8,216 bases of DNA, taken from Acetofilamentum sp. GTDB taxonomy: Bacteria > Bacteroidota > Bacteroidia > Bacteroidales > DTU049. The number at the start of each line of letters is the position of its first letter. The stretch's first letter is position 1. The translations under genes were made by a program, and so were the position numbers. The notes under the pieces were generated by a model. The model saw only the letters and a program-made list of their open reading frames with translations. It ran no database searches and was not told where the DNA came from. The DNA lies in NCBI GenBank assembly GCA_020720525.1, contig DYON01000118.1:1-8216 (forward strand). Reading direction: 5' to 3'. Positions 1-6,104 of this stretch are shown here, in pieces.

Positions 1-1
1 T

Positions 2-208
2 CGTGGTTATCTCAAATTGAAAAACATAGCCAATCAATTCGTGATATTTGAGATTATGCTTGCTGAATCGCAAATTCTTTCGCTGAAATTGCTAAAATAC
101 TTCGGTTTTCAATTAGTTAATTCATGGTTAAATATGTCAAATGAAGTTGCGATAATATCCCTTTTGCATAAATCGGGACACTTCAAAAAAATAGCCCAAT
201 TACTTTAA
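2..208 (+). CDS. possible C-terminal end of a gene entering from the left edge
   Basis: Frame 2 is open from the left edge to a TAA at 206-208, about 68 codons, which is longer than expected by chance in such AT-rich DNA. I do not recognise the protein. It is leucine- and isoleucine-rich, ends in a basic stretch (HFKKIAQLL), and has no motif I can name. If real, it would be the 3' end of a gene lying 35 bases upstream of dgkA and possibly cotranscribed with it. No start or ribosome binding site can be judged because the gene would begin outside the window. The alternative is a chance open frame in intergenic DNA, which I consider somewhat more likely. Confidence 0.2.
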   Translation, partial: RGYLKLKNIANQFVIFEIMLAESQILSLKLLKYFGFQLVNSWLNMSNEVAIISLLHKSGHFKKIAQLL

Positions 209-243
209 ATACAATATTTTAAAGAATTTTGTGTTTTTAACAC

Positions 244-630
244 ATGGAAAAAACTCGATTTTCATTGAAGAAAAGGATTTTAAGCTTTCAATACGCATTC
301 AATGGCTTGCGCATTCTCATTCGCGACGAGCATAATGTGTGGATTCATTTGATTGTACTCGCTTTTGTTATTTTTGCTGGTTTCTATTTCAACATTTCCA
401 ATGCCGAATGGATGTGGATTGCTATTGTGTCGGGTTTTGTATTGGCGATGGAAGCCATGAACACCGCAATCGAGAATTTGTCCAACTATGTTATGCCCGA
501 GCGACACCGGCTTATTAAAGCATCGAAAGACTTGGGAGCGGCAGCTGTGCTTATTTCAGCTGTAACTGCAGCAACAGTGGGTGTAATTATTTTTCTTCCC
601 AAAATAATCGATTTATGTTCCGCTTGCTAA
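244..630 (+). CDS. dgkA: DgkA-type integral membrane lipid kinase (diacylglycerol / undecaprenol kinase)
   Basis: This 128-residue protein matches the small trimeric DgkA family, which phosphorylates diacylglycerol or undecaprenol with ATP in the inner membrane. The signature EAMNTAIENLSNYVMPERH (70-88) followed by KASKDLGAAAVL (92-103) carries the catalytic-region residues Glu70, Asn73, Glu77, Lys95 and Asp96, matching E. coli Glu69, Asn72, Glu76, Lys94 and Asp95. Three hydrophobic segments lie near 32-49, 55-70 and 100-118, and length is normal for the family. One conserved acidic site differs: Asn81 stands where E. coli has Asp80. The ATG at 244 is the only sensible start and has no clear Shine-Dalgarno site. 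The 3' end overlaps the next gene by 16 bases, implying cotranscription. The lipid substrate cannot be told from sequence. Confidence 0.93.
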   Translation: MEKTRFSLKKRILSFQYAFNGLRILIRDEHNVWIHLIVLAFVIFAGFYFNISNAEWMWIAIVSGFVLAMEAMNTAIENLSNYVMPERHRLIKASKDLGAAAVLISAVTAATVGVIIFLPKIIDLCSAC

Positions 631-1295
631 AAGCCCACAACCGACTTATCGAGGCATTTATACTGTTGGGTATGACTATTATATGCTTTGGATTGTCGCT
701 TTTTAGAGTGAAAATGTCGGAGACTAATTTTTTTCTGTTCCTCAATTGGAATCTGTTTCTAGCTTTTCTTCCGTGGTTTTTCAGCACCTTACTTATTATC
801 AAACCCAATTGGAGAAAAAATATATTCCTGCAAATATCAATTCTGCTACTTTGGCTGCTTTTTTTCCCCAATGCACCCTATATACTCACCGACCTGTTTC
901 ATTTGCGACTTTCAACGGGTTTTCCCATTTGGTTCGACCTTGTGCTTATTCTAAGTTTTGCTTGGACAGGATTGCTGTTTGGATTCATCAGTCTAAGAAA
1001 TATCGAAATCATATTATCATCAACGATAAATAAAAAAATAATTCCTTTAGTGAGCACTTTGCTCATTTTTGCAGGAAGTTTTGGCGTTTACATTGGTCGA
1101 TTTCTGCGTTGGAATAGCTGGGATATTCTTAGCGAACCCATGCACTTGCTTTACGATATTGGCGACAGATTCATCAATCCGTTTGCACATCCACGAACAT
1201 GGGGCGTTACCATTTTTATGGGATTATTTCTAAACGTGGTGTATTGGTCGATGAGAATGATGATGAAAAATAACAATATCAGAGAAGGAAATTGA
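615..1295 (+). CDS. DUF1361 family polytopic membrane protein
   Basis: This 226-residue inner-membrane protein has about six hydrophobic segments, near residues 12-31, 45-62, 70-90, 104-126, 143-160 and 196-211. Family-typical loops are present: FFPNAPYILTDLFHL (83-97), WFDLVLILSFAWTGLLFGF (106-124) and GVYIGRFLRWNSWDI (157-171). These conserved polar and aromatic residues identify DUF1361, whose biochemical role is unknown. The start lies inside dgkA (16-base overlap), so translation is probably coupled and a link to membrane lipid or envelope metabolism is a reasonable but unproven inference. The gene ends in tandem stops, TGA at 1293 then TAG at 1296. The next reading frame begins within a few bases. 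Confidence 0.85.
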   Translation: MFRLLKAHNRLIEAFILLGMTIICFGLSLFRVKMSETNFFLFLNWNLFLAFLPWFFSTLLIIKPNWRKNIFLQISILLLWLLFFPNAPYILTDLFHLRLSTGFPIWFDLVLILSFAWTGLLFGFISLRNIEIILSSTINKKIIPLVSTLLIFAGSFGVYIGRFLRWNSWDILSEPMHLLYDIGDRFINPFAHPRTWGVTIFMGLFLNVVYWSMRMMMKNNNIREGN

Positions 1296-1299
1296 TAGT

Positions 1300-1797
1300 C
1301 TGACGGTAAGAATTATATCATGTATCTCTCTCATTTTCATCTACGCAATTACGCTTTGCGAACAAAGCGATGCAACAGATTCTACATCAATAAAAGTGCA
1401 TTTTTATTATGGGTCAAAGCCCAAAAAAGAATATAGAACCGAAGAATTCAAGGAATTTGGTGGAATACACGGAGGACATGTTTCAATTGAAGTCGATTCC
1501 ATCAATTTTGGATTTGGACCATATAGCAAATTCCATTTGATAGGGAAACGCAACAACCGACACAGCAAATGGTTCGCAATTCCACTCGAATATTGGGAAA
1601 CAGATACAGCTGGCGACAAATTCACCACTTTCGTGCTTCCTGTTTCTGCCGAGCAACACGATACTTTGAAAAAACTCATGGTTGCTTACTCCCGCGAAAC
1701 GCCCTACGACTATGCTTTCATTGGAATGAGATGCGCTTCGGCAACATGGGATATTCTTTCTCTGGCGGGAATACTAAAGAAACACAGCAGAATGTGA
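1300..1797 (+). CDS. exported protein with His/Cys motifs, possible permuted papain/NlpC-like fold; interrupted by TGA
   Basis: The frame is open from 1267 to a TGA at 1795-1797 but contains no ATG. A GTG at 1396 would start at VHFYYG and drop a hydrophobic N-terminus (IISCISLIFIYAITLC, 1312-1359) that looks like a signal peptide, so a CTG at 1300 is a better guess: the purine-rich GAGAAGGAA lies about 9 bases upstream. Numbered from GTG 1396, the protein has GGIHGGHVSIEVD with His28, and YDYAFIGMRCASATWDIL with Cys113. A histidine in a 'HVSIE' strand preceding a cysteine at the start of a helix is the order seen in circularly permuted NlpC/P60-like (papain-fold) families, which act as peptidases, amidases or acyltransferases. 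Assignment rests on motifs only. The gene follows the DUF1361 stop directly, so it is probably in the dgkA operon. Family-like sequence continues after the stop codon. Confidence 0.6.
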   Translation: MTVRIISCISLIFIYAITLCEQSDATDSTSIKVHFYYGSKPKKEYRTEEFKEFGGIHGGHVSIEVDSINFGFGPYSKFHLIGKRNNRHSKWFAIPLEYWETDTAGDKFTTFVLPVSAEQHDTLKKLMVAYSRETPYDYAFIGMRCASATWDILSLAGILKKHSRM

Positions 1798-1935
1798 ATG
1801 ACATGGCGATGCTTCTATCCCAAGCTAATTAGAAATAAATTTTTCAGAAAACAGCGAATTATGAATTCCACTGTTTCGAAACAACCAGGACGTCAAAACC
1901 GAAAATGGGAAAAAGACAAGCGTAAATACAGATGA
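1795..1935 (+). pseudogene. in-frame C-terminal continuation of the papain-like gene beyond TGA 1795
   Basis: Directly after the TGA at 1795-1797 the same frame stays open for 45 codons (1798-1932) and ends at a TGA at 1933. The residues begin MTWRCFYPKLIRNKFFRK and end GRQNRKWEKDKRKYR. This strongly basic, tryptophan-containing tail looks like genuine protein C-terminus rather than random translation. No frameshift is needed, because only one codon separates the two parts. The gene is therefore probably split by a point nonsense mutation, a sequencing error, or a read-through stop codon. With the tail, the whole product would be about 210 residues from CTG 1300. Confidence 0.6.
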
Positions 1936-1965
1936 TTCGAATAAAAATCGAAAATTGTTACAATA

Positions 1966-1994
1966 AACCGTTCCGTACCTAACGGCACGGTTTT
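1966..1994 (+). terminator. intrinsic terminator for the plus-strand block
   Basis: An 11-bp stem with one mismatch is formed by AACCGTTCCGT (1966-1976) and ACGGCACGGTT (1982-1992), with loop ACCTA and a run of four T at 1991-1994. It sits 31 bases after the last plus-strand stop and is GC-rich against AT-rich flanks, fitting a Rho-independent terminator between converging transcription units. On the minus strand the arm is followed only by TTTATTG, so termination of the DUF3307 transcript there would be weaker. Confidence 0.7.
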
Positions 1995-2127
1995 AACTTA
2001 TTTATCTGGCTCCAATTAGACAAGTGAGAGCTTAATCGGAAAAACTTGAGTATTTTGAAATCACATCATCGCTGCTTTTAACACCTGCAATTTTGAGCTC
2101 GTATGCTAAAGAAATATTTCTTGTATT

Positions 2128-2319
2128 TTATGAATTCAGCATTAGATTAATTAAGACACCTGTAAGTATCGCCAATGCATAACTCATCATTGTTCCAATA
2201 AGAACATACTCGCTTTTAAGTGTTGAGTCTTGGTCAGCAAAACGGATAATGCTTTTACCGGTTATTAAAAAGCCAATAGCTTCGTATTCGTTTAGCAAAA
2301 CAAATGTCAAAATTATTAT
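2128..2319 (-). pseudogene. C-terminal part of the DUF3307 gene, separated from its N-terminal part by an in-frame TGA
   Basis: Immediately after the TGA at 2322-2320 the same frame continues for 63 codons to a TAA at 2130-2128. The residues run IIILTFVLLNEYEAIGFLIT then GKSIIRFADQDSTLKSEYVL then IGTMMSYALAILTGVLINLM and a short end. This is the typical DUF3307 C-terminus: a membrane helix, the 'YEAIGFL..GKSI.RF' segment, 'EYVLIGT' and a last membrane helix. No frameshift is involved. Other family members, as I recall them, have an arginine at the position of the TGA (an 'ILER' type motif), so CGA to TGA is a simple explanation. The piece has no ATG and no ribosome site, so separate translation is unlikely. 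Confidence 0.75.
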
Positions 2320-2868
2320 TCATTCAAAAATGCCAATAATCATCCCACCTTTATTGTTATCGCTTCCGCCGCTATTTTTATAGGATTTTGTAGCATAGCC
2401 AACCAGATAACCTACCGGGAAAATAGCAATCAGATAACCAACCAAAATCAACACAAAATTAAAGTCTGAAAATAGTTCATAGACTTTCAACAGAGTTTTG
2501 CTATCAATTTTACTGAACAAAATCCATACTAACAAAATTTCAAGCAGATGAGCAAGTTGGTCGAAACTAAAAAGTTTTATTTGAGAAATCTTTTTCTCTA
2601 CAGTCCATGTTTTATTCTCAAAATATTTTTTGATTCCATCTGTAACATAATGAAGAATTGCAACTACAAGTGCCAATAACCAGCTTTTACTCAATATAAA
2701 TGCCAACATGAATACAATGGAGATATGCATCAGCATTTCCCGGTTAAACCATTTTTTATCCTTCGCCATCTTATCGCTTTGTAATGCAAAATCCGCAATT
2801 ATATGTGCAATAATCAGTTGGATTAGCAAAACTCCCTGCTCCATTGTAATTGTTAGAATTTTATCCAT
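2320..2868 (-). CDS. DUF3307 family membrane protein, N-terminal three quarters (ended early by TGA)
   Basis: The 182 residues before the TGA show the DUF3307 pattern: AHIIADFALQSDKMAKDK (21-38), HYVTDGIKKYF (73-83) and FDQLAHLLEILLVWIL (102-117), with hydrophobic segments near 12-28, 47-72, 101-118 and 136-158. The invariant-looking Asp26, Gln30, Asp77, Asp103, Gln104 and His107 are present. With the continuation, total length would be 246 codons, normal for the family, whose function is unknown. The ATG overlaps the last 8 bases of the SatD-family gene, so the two are translationally coupled. As it stands the product would lack its last two membrane helices and is probably non-functional unless the stop is read through. 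Base composition is noticeably more AT-rich than that of the neighbouring mannosidase. Confidence 0.85.
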   Translation of the reverse strand: MDKILTITMEQGVLLIQLIIAHIIADFALQSDKMAKDKKWFNREMLMHISIVFMLAFILSKSWLLALVVAILHYVTDGIKKYFENKTWTVEKKISQIKLFSFDQLAHLLEILLVWILFSKIDSKTLLKVYELFSDFNFVLILVGYLIAIFPVGYLVGYATKSYKNSGGSDNNKGGMIIGIFE

Positions 2869-3541
2869 AAATTGATTCGAATCTTTTTATTAATACTTCA
2901 ATTGCATTCCAACCAGCACTGTTTGAACGTTGATTAACTGCAGATTGTTTTATCTTGAATATGTTGGCTATTTTTGTTTCAGTATATCCAAGAAGTTTCA
3001 AATTTATAACTTCACATTGTAGAGCTGTGTCTCGAGTTATTATATTGTCGAGAAGGACTAATTCTGTTTCGAGTTCAGCATTAAATTCGTCATTGGAGCC
3101 AATAACCATACTTTGCTTCGAGCCTTTAATGTTGTCTAAATTTGTTCCCGAGATATTAAAAGCTACTCCGTCAGATGTGGCTACAGATTTCATCTCCAGG
3201 TCAACTTCTCCAATGCCTATTGAAACTCTAGAATCGAACATATTGCTGGAAAGAACTGCTGAAGTTTTAATTGTTGGATTTTTTCGCTGATATATGTCGA
3301 ATACATTCGATGGATTCAAACTCTTGATATATGTTTTAATCAATAACGCAACTCTTAATGAATAGCTTACTTCCTGAAGCAAACACTGAAAGCTGTCGCC
3401 TCTATACATCTCACTTTTCATTTGAAAATCTTTATCCCAAACCTTTAGTGCTTTTTTAAGCGTTTTTGCCAACCATTCTTTCTCTTCGGGTTTGAGCTTT
3501 CCTGATTCAATGATATCTCCGGTAATCACCCCTTTAATCAT
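2861..3541 (-). CDS. SatD-family protein with C-terminal helix-turn-helix
   Basis: This 226-residue soluble protein has the SatD-family pattern: VITGDIIESGKL (5-16), MYRGDSFQCLL (45-55), RVSIGIGEVDL (105-115) and SDGVAFNISG (123-132). The C-terminus (about 174-216, LKLLGYTETKIANIFKIKQS and following) looks like a helix-turn-helix of the sigma/LuxR type. SatD is named after the Streptococcus mutans sat (secretion and acid tolerance) operon, but its activity is not established to my knowledge. My inference is that the N-terminal region resembles a class III nucleotide cyclase fold, with Asp9 and Asp49 in the positions of the two metal-binding aspartates. The start ATG at 3541 follows an A-rich leader with no strong Shine-Dalgarno. 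The stop overlaps the DUF3307 start by 8 bases. Three palindromic repeats overlap its promoter, which suggests autoregulation by the helix-turn-helix. Confidence 0.75.
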   Translation of the reverse strand: MIKGVITGDIIESGKLKPEEKEWLAKTLKKALKVWDKDFQMKSEMYRGDSFQCLLQEVSYSLRVALLIKTYIKSLNPSNVFDIYQRKNPTIKTSAVLSSNMFDSRVSIGIGEVDLEMKSVATSDGVAFNISGTNLDNIKGSKQSMVIGSNDEFNAELETELVLLDNIITRDTALQCEVINLKLLGYTETKIANIFKIKQSAVNQRSNSAGWNAIEVLIKRFESIYG

Positions 3542-3555
3542 ACTTTGTTGTTTTA

Positions 3556-3642
3556 TTATAAGTCTTAGAGCTTATATCGTGCAAATATAAGCATTAAATC
3601 TTATATATTACAAAAACAAGGCTTACAACTTATATTTCGGAC
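3556..3642. repeat. three 29-bp tandem units, each an imperfect palindrome, upstream of the SatD-family gene
   Basis: Units run 3556-3584, 3585-3613 and 3614-3642. In each, a left arm is followed by 8 variable bases, then the right arm CTTATAT (3571-3577, 3600-3606, 3629-3635), spaced exactly 29 bp apart. Left arms are TTATAAG, ATATAAG and AAACAAG, so units 1 and 2 are good palindromes of the form ATATAAG-N8-CTTATAT and unit 3 has a decayed left arm. Units 1 and 2 also share CAA at their right ends. A further inverted repeat GCTTATAT-N7-ATATAAGC spans 3570-3592. The array begins 15 bases before the gene and covers its promoter, so operator sites are the likeliest role. Confidence 0.7.
3582..3589 (-). 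promoter_or_regulatory. -7 promoter element for the SatD/DUF3307 pair
   Basis: The minus strand reads TATATTTG here, an exact match to the Bacteroidota -7 consensus TAnnTTTG, 40 bases before the SatD-family ATG. A TTTG at 3614-3611, 21 bases upstream of the element, could serve as the -33 element. The site lies across the junction of repeat units 1 and 2, so a protein bound to the repeats would compete with RNA polymerase. Confidence 0.65.
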
Positions 3643-3731
3643 ATCTCAGATTTATTAGTAGTACACAAGAAGAGTCAACCTACACTTACATATGGGCATC
3701 GTTCAAAATGTTACGCAGAACAATCTAAAAA

Positions 3732-6077
3732 TCAATTTGCGGTCCCAAGCAACTGATACAACAACCTCATCCGTTCAACGGTACGCCAGCTGGCTGAACC
3801 AATGGGCATAATGGTGAAAATGTTTTTGCTCGCAACTATTTTTTCTTCACTCAGCGAAAAAACAAGAACAAGGTCTTGCTGATTTGGGTATTTTTTCAAA
3901 TCGCTCATCGAAAAAGCTGCTATCGTGCTAAAACCTTTCGGTGCCGAAACATCAATGATTTTGCTGAAATAGTTTTTTCCATCAACAGCAAGCAAATCTA
4001 CATTCAAAATCCCAGTGAAAGATTCGGTTTCGCTTTTCATACCAATAACGATGGAATCGCCCACTTCTTCTGCAAAAACATACAAAGGTGCAAAAAGCTG
4101 TTTGGCTTCGTGGTACAATGCTTTGGGGCGACCATAATAATCGATTGCGCTCCAACTCACAGCCGGCCAGCAATCGTTCAATTGCCAGAAAAGCGTTCCA
4201 CTGCATTGTGGTTGCCGCTGATGTTCGAGCAAAGCCACCGAAAGTCCGCGCGCTTGCACAATCTGACTTAGATAAACGAAATCTTCCAAATTGTCGGGAA
4301 CATCGAATTCGCGTTCCATATAGGTTAAGATGGTTTGATAACCTGTTGGATGCTTCTGATGCGCTTTTAGGCGCAAATCGGTCAGCGAATCGGCGTTGCC
4401 AGCAAATTGCCGAATGGTTTGCATGGATGGTAAAGCCTGAAAACCGTATTCGCTCATGAAACGTCCTGTTTTTTGCTTGTAAACCGAAAAGGGTTGATTG
4501 CCCCACCACACTCCCCAGTAATGCGAATCGGCGTGGGTCATGCTTTGCTCGCGTCCCCAACCAAATTGTGGAGTGGTGCTGATGTAGTCGGTTTCTGGAT
4601 TGTAGCGGGCTACTTGCGCCGGAAGCAATTCTTTGAACAAAAATTCGTACTGATGCCATATTTCTGCCGAATCGTTGGCCGACCAGCCATACGCTTTTTG
4701 GTAGCCCCAATTGTGCCAGGCTTCGTCTATTTCGTTGTTGCCACACCAAAGCGCCAGCGATGCATGGTGGCGCAGCCTTGTGATATTGTCGCGGGCTTCG
4801 GCTCCGATGTTGTTGCCCATTGCCGAATCGAGCGGATAGAAAGCACCTGCAAACATGAAATCTTGCCACACCAGAATTCCGTTGCGGTCGCAGAGATCGT
4901 AAAAATAATCGTCGCCATAAACGCCACCGCCCCAAACGCGAAGCATATTCATGTTGGCATTGACTGCATGAGCCACAAGCCGCTCATAAATTGAACTATC
5001 GACACGCCCCATAAACATGTCGGGCGGAACCACATTGGCGCCTTTGGCAAAAATAGTTTCGCCATTCACCCGAAAATAGAACGATTCGCCAATGCTGTCG
5101 GGTTCCTGCACCAATTCTATGGTTCGGATGCCAAACGAAACAGATTTCTGGTCGAGCTGTTTGTCGCGCTGACTCAAAGTGGCAATCATGTTTATCAAAT
5201 GTTGATTGCCGTATCCTGCTGGGCACCAAAGCATTTCGTCGGTAACCAACATCGAAAAATTGATGTTGAATTCATTTTTCCCCGCAAGCAGCAGATGATG
5301 GATATCGTTTATTTCGACTATTTCCCAAATATCGGAGAGTTTTATTGAGTAATTGCCGCTTTCGGCGCAATCGACCACAAAATGAGCACTGAGAAAAGCT
5401 TCACCGTTTACAATACTGTCGGTGCTAACATACACATCTTCAATTCGGGCTTTGCTCCATGCTTGCAGCTCAACTGGCTTCCAAATTCCAGAACATAAAA
5501 AACGTGGAGCAAAGTCCCAGCCATAGTGATAAGCCGCTTTGCGGGTGAAAATGCTGGTTTTGAATTCGCCTTTGTCGCTATCGGCGGGCAGTTTGTAGCG
5601 CAGCGAATCGAGTTTTGGTTTTGCGGTAGCAACCACCGGCTGAAAAACAATTTCGAGTATGTTTTCGTTTCTAACAATGTTCTTCACATCGACCACCCAA
5701 CGCCGAAACATGTTGTCGACTTTCAGAATCAAATTTCCGTTCAGGAATACAGATGCGTAGGTATCGAGTCCATTGAAAACCAGCTCGATATGGTCGTTTG
5801 CGAGTGTTGTTTTGTCCACCTCAAATTTTAGACGATAGGTATAATCGAGATCGCCAATCCATTGATACTTCGATTCGTTGTCGGCATAAAAAACATCAGG
5901 AACAATATTGTTGTTCATTAAATCGACATGCGAATTTCCGGGCACCGTTGCAGGGAAAAAACCAACTGTGCTGTCGCAGCTAAATTGCCAACCATTGTTG
6001 AGGGAGATTGTGGTTACCTGAGCTGTCGAAAACAACGATGCAATAAAAAGCAAGAAAATGAATATTGAAATTCGCAT
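3732..6077 (-). CDS. secreted GH2-family beta-mannosidase
   Basis: This 781-residue enzyme hydrolyses terminal beta-mannosides. It starts at ATG 6077; a TTG two codons upstream lies inside the promoter box. Residues 1-19 form a signal peptide (cleavage after STA), placing it in the periplasm or beyond. The GH2 sugar-binding domain follows (VPGNSHVDL, 45-53; QWIGDLDYTY, 72-81; GWDFAPRFLCSGIWKPVEL, 186-204). The catalytic barrel has RVWGGGVYGDDYFYDLCDR (380-398), WCGNNE with acid/base Glu449, HADSHYWGVWWG (515-526), and FMSEYGFQALPS with nucleophile Glu543. FWQLNDCWP lies at 630-638. These are beta-mannosidase rather than beta-galactosidase versions of the motifs. The C-terminal beta domain seems short: after NIFTIMPI the protein ends in an atypical basic stretch, and total length is below the roughly 850 residues common in this group. 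It ends in TGA, with no internal TGA. Confidence 0.93.
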   Translation of the reverse strand: MRISIFIFLLFIASLFSTAQVTTISLNNGWQFSCDSTVGFFPATVPGNSHVDLMNNNIVPDVFYADNESKYQWIGDLDYTYRLKFEVDKTTLANDHIELVFNGLDTYASVFLNGNLILKVDNMFRRWVVDVKNIVRNENILEIVFQPVVATAKPKLDSLRYKLPADSDKGEFKTSIFTRKAAYHYGWDFAPRFLCSGIWKPVELQAWSKARIEDVYVSTDSIVNGEAFLSAHFVVDCAESGNYSIKLSDIWEIVEINDIHHLLLAGKNEFNINFSMLVTDEMLWCPAGYGNQHLINMIATLSQRDKQLDQKSVSFGIRTIELVQEPDSIGESFYFRVNGETIFAKGANVVPPDMFMGRVDSSIYERLVAHAVNANMNMLRVWGGGVYGDDYFYDLCDRNGILVWQDFMFAGAFYPLDSAMGNNIGAEARDNITRLRHHASLALWCGNNEIDEAWHNWGYQKAYGWSANDSAEIWHQYEFLFKELLPAQVARYNPETDYISTTPQFGWGREQSMTHADSHYWGVWWGNQPFSVYKQKTGRFMSEYGFQALPSMQTIRQFAGNADSLTDLRLKAHQKHPTGYQTILTYMEREFDVPDNLEDFVYLSQIVQARGLSVALLEHQRQPQCSGTLFWQLNDCWPAVSWSAIDYYGRPKALYHEAKQLFAPLYVFAEEVGDSIVIGMKSETESFTGILNVDLLAVDGKNYFSKIIDVSAPKGFSTIAAFSMSDLKKYPNQQDLVLVFSLSEEKIVASKNIFTIMPIGSASWRTVERMRLLYQLLGTAN

Positions 6078-6080
6078 GTG

Positions 6081-6088
6081 CAAATATA
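6081..6088 (-). promoter_or_regulatory. -7 promoter element immediately upstream of the mannosidase start
   Basis: The minus strand reads TATATTTG, an exact TAnnTTTG match, separated from the mannosidase ATG by only three bases (CAC). Transcription from such a box normally starts a few bases downstream, so the mRNA would be leaderless or nearly so. No good -33 TTTG is visible at the usual distance, which lowers certainty. Confidence 0.55.
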
Positions 6089-6104
6089 GGGAATTTTTTG
6101 ATTT

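Noticed and set aside
1396..1398. GTG as the start of the papain-like protein
   Set aside because: It has no upstream ribosome site and would delete an in-frame hydrophobic export signal.
1795..1797. Selenocysteine at the in-frame TGA
   Set aside because: No convincing SECIS-like hairpin is visible directly after the codon and the conserved cysteine of the motif is elsewhere (Cys113).
3982..4935. 317-codon open frame on the minus strand inside the mannosidase gene
   Set aside because: It overlaps the GH2 catalytic domain in another frame, is Arg/Ser/Phe-rich as expected from shifted codons, and shows no motif.
4473..4994. 173-codon plus-strand frame opposite the mannosidase
   Set aside because: Antisense shadow of a well-supported gene, with no start signal or recognised family.
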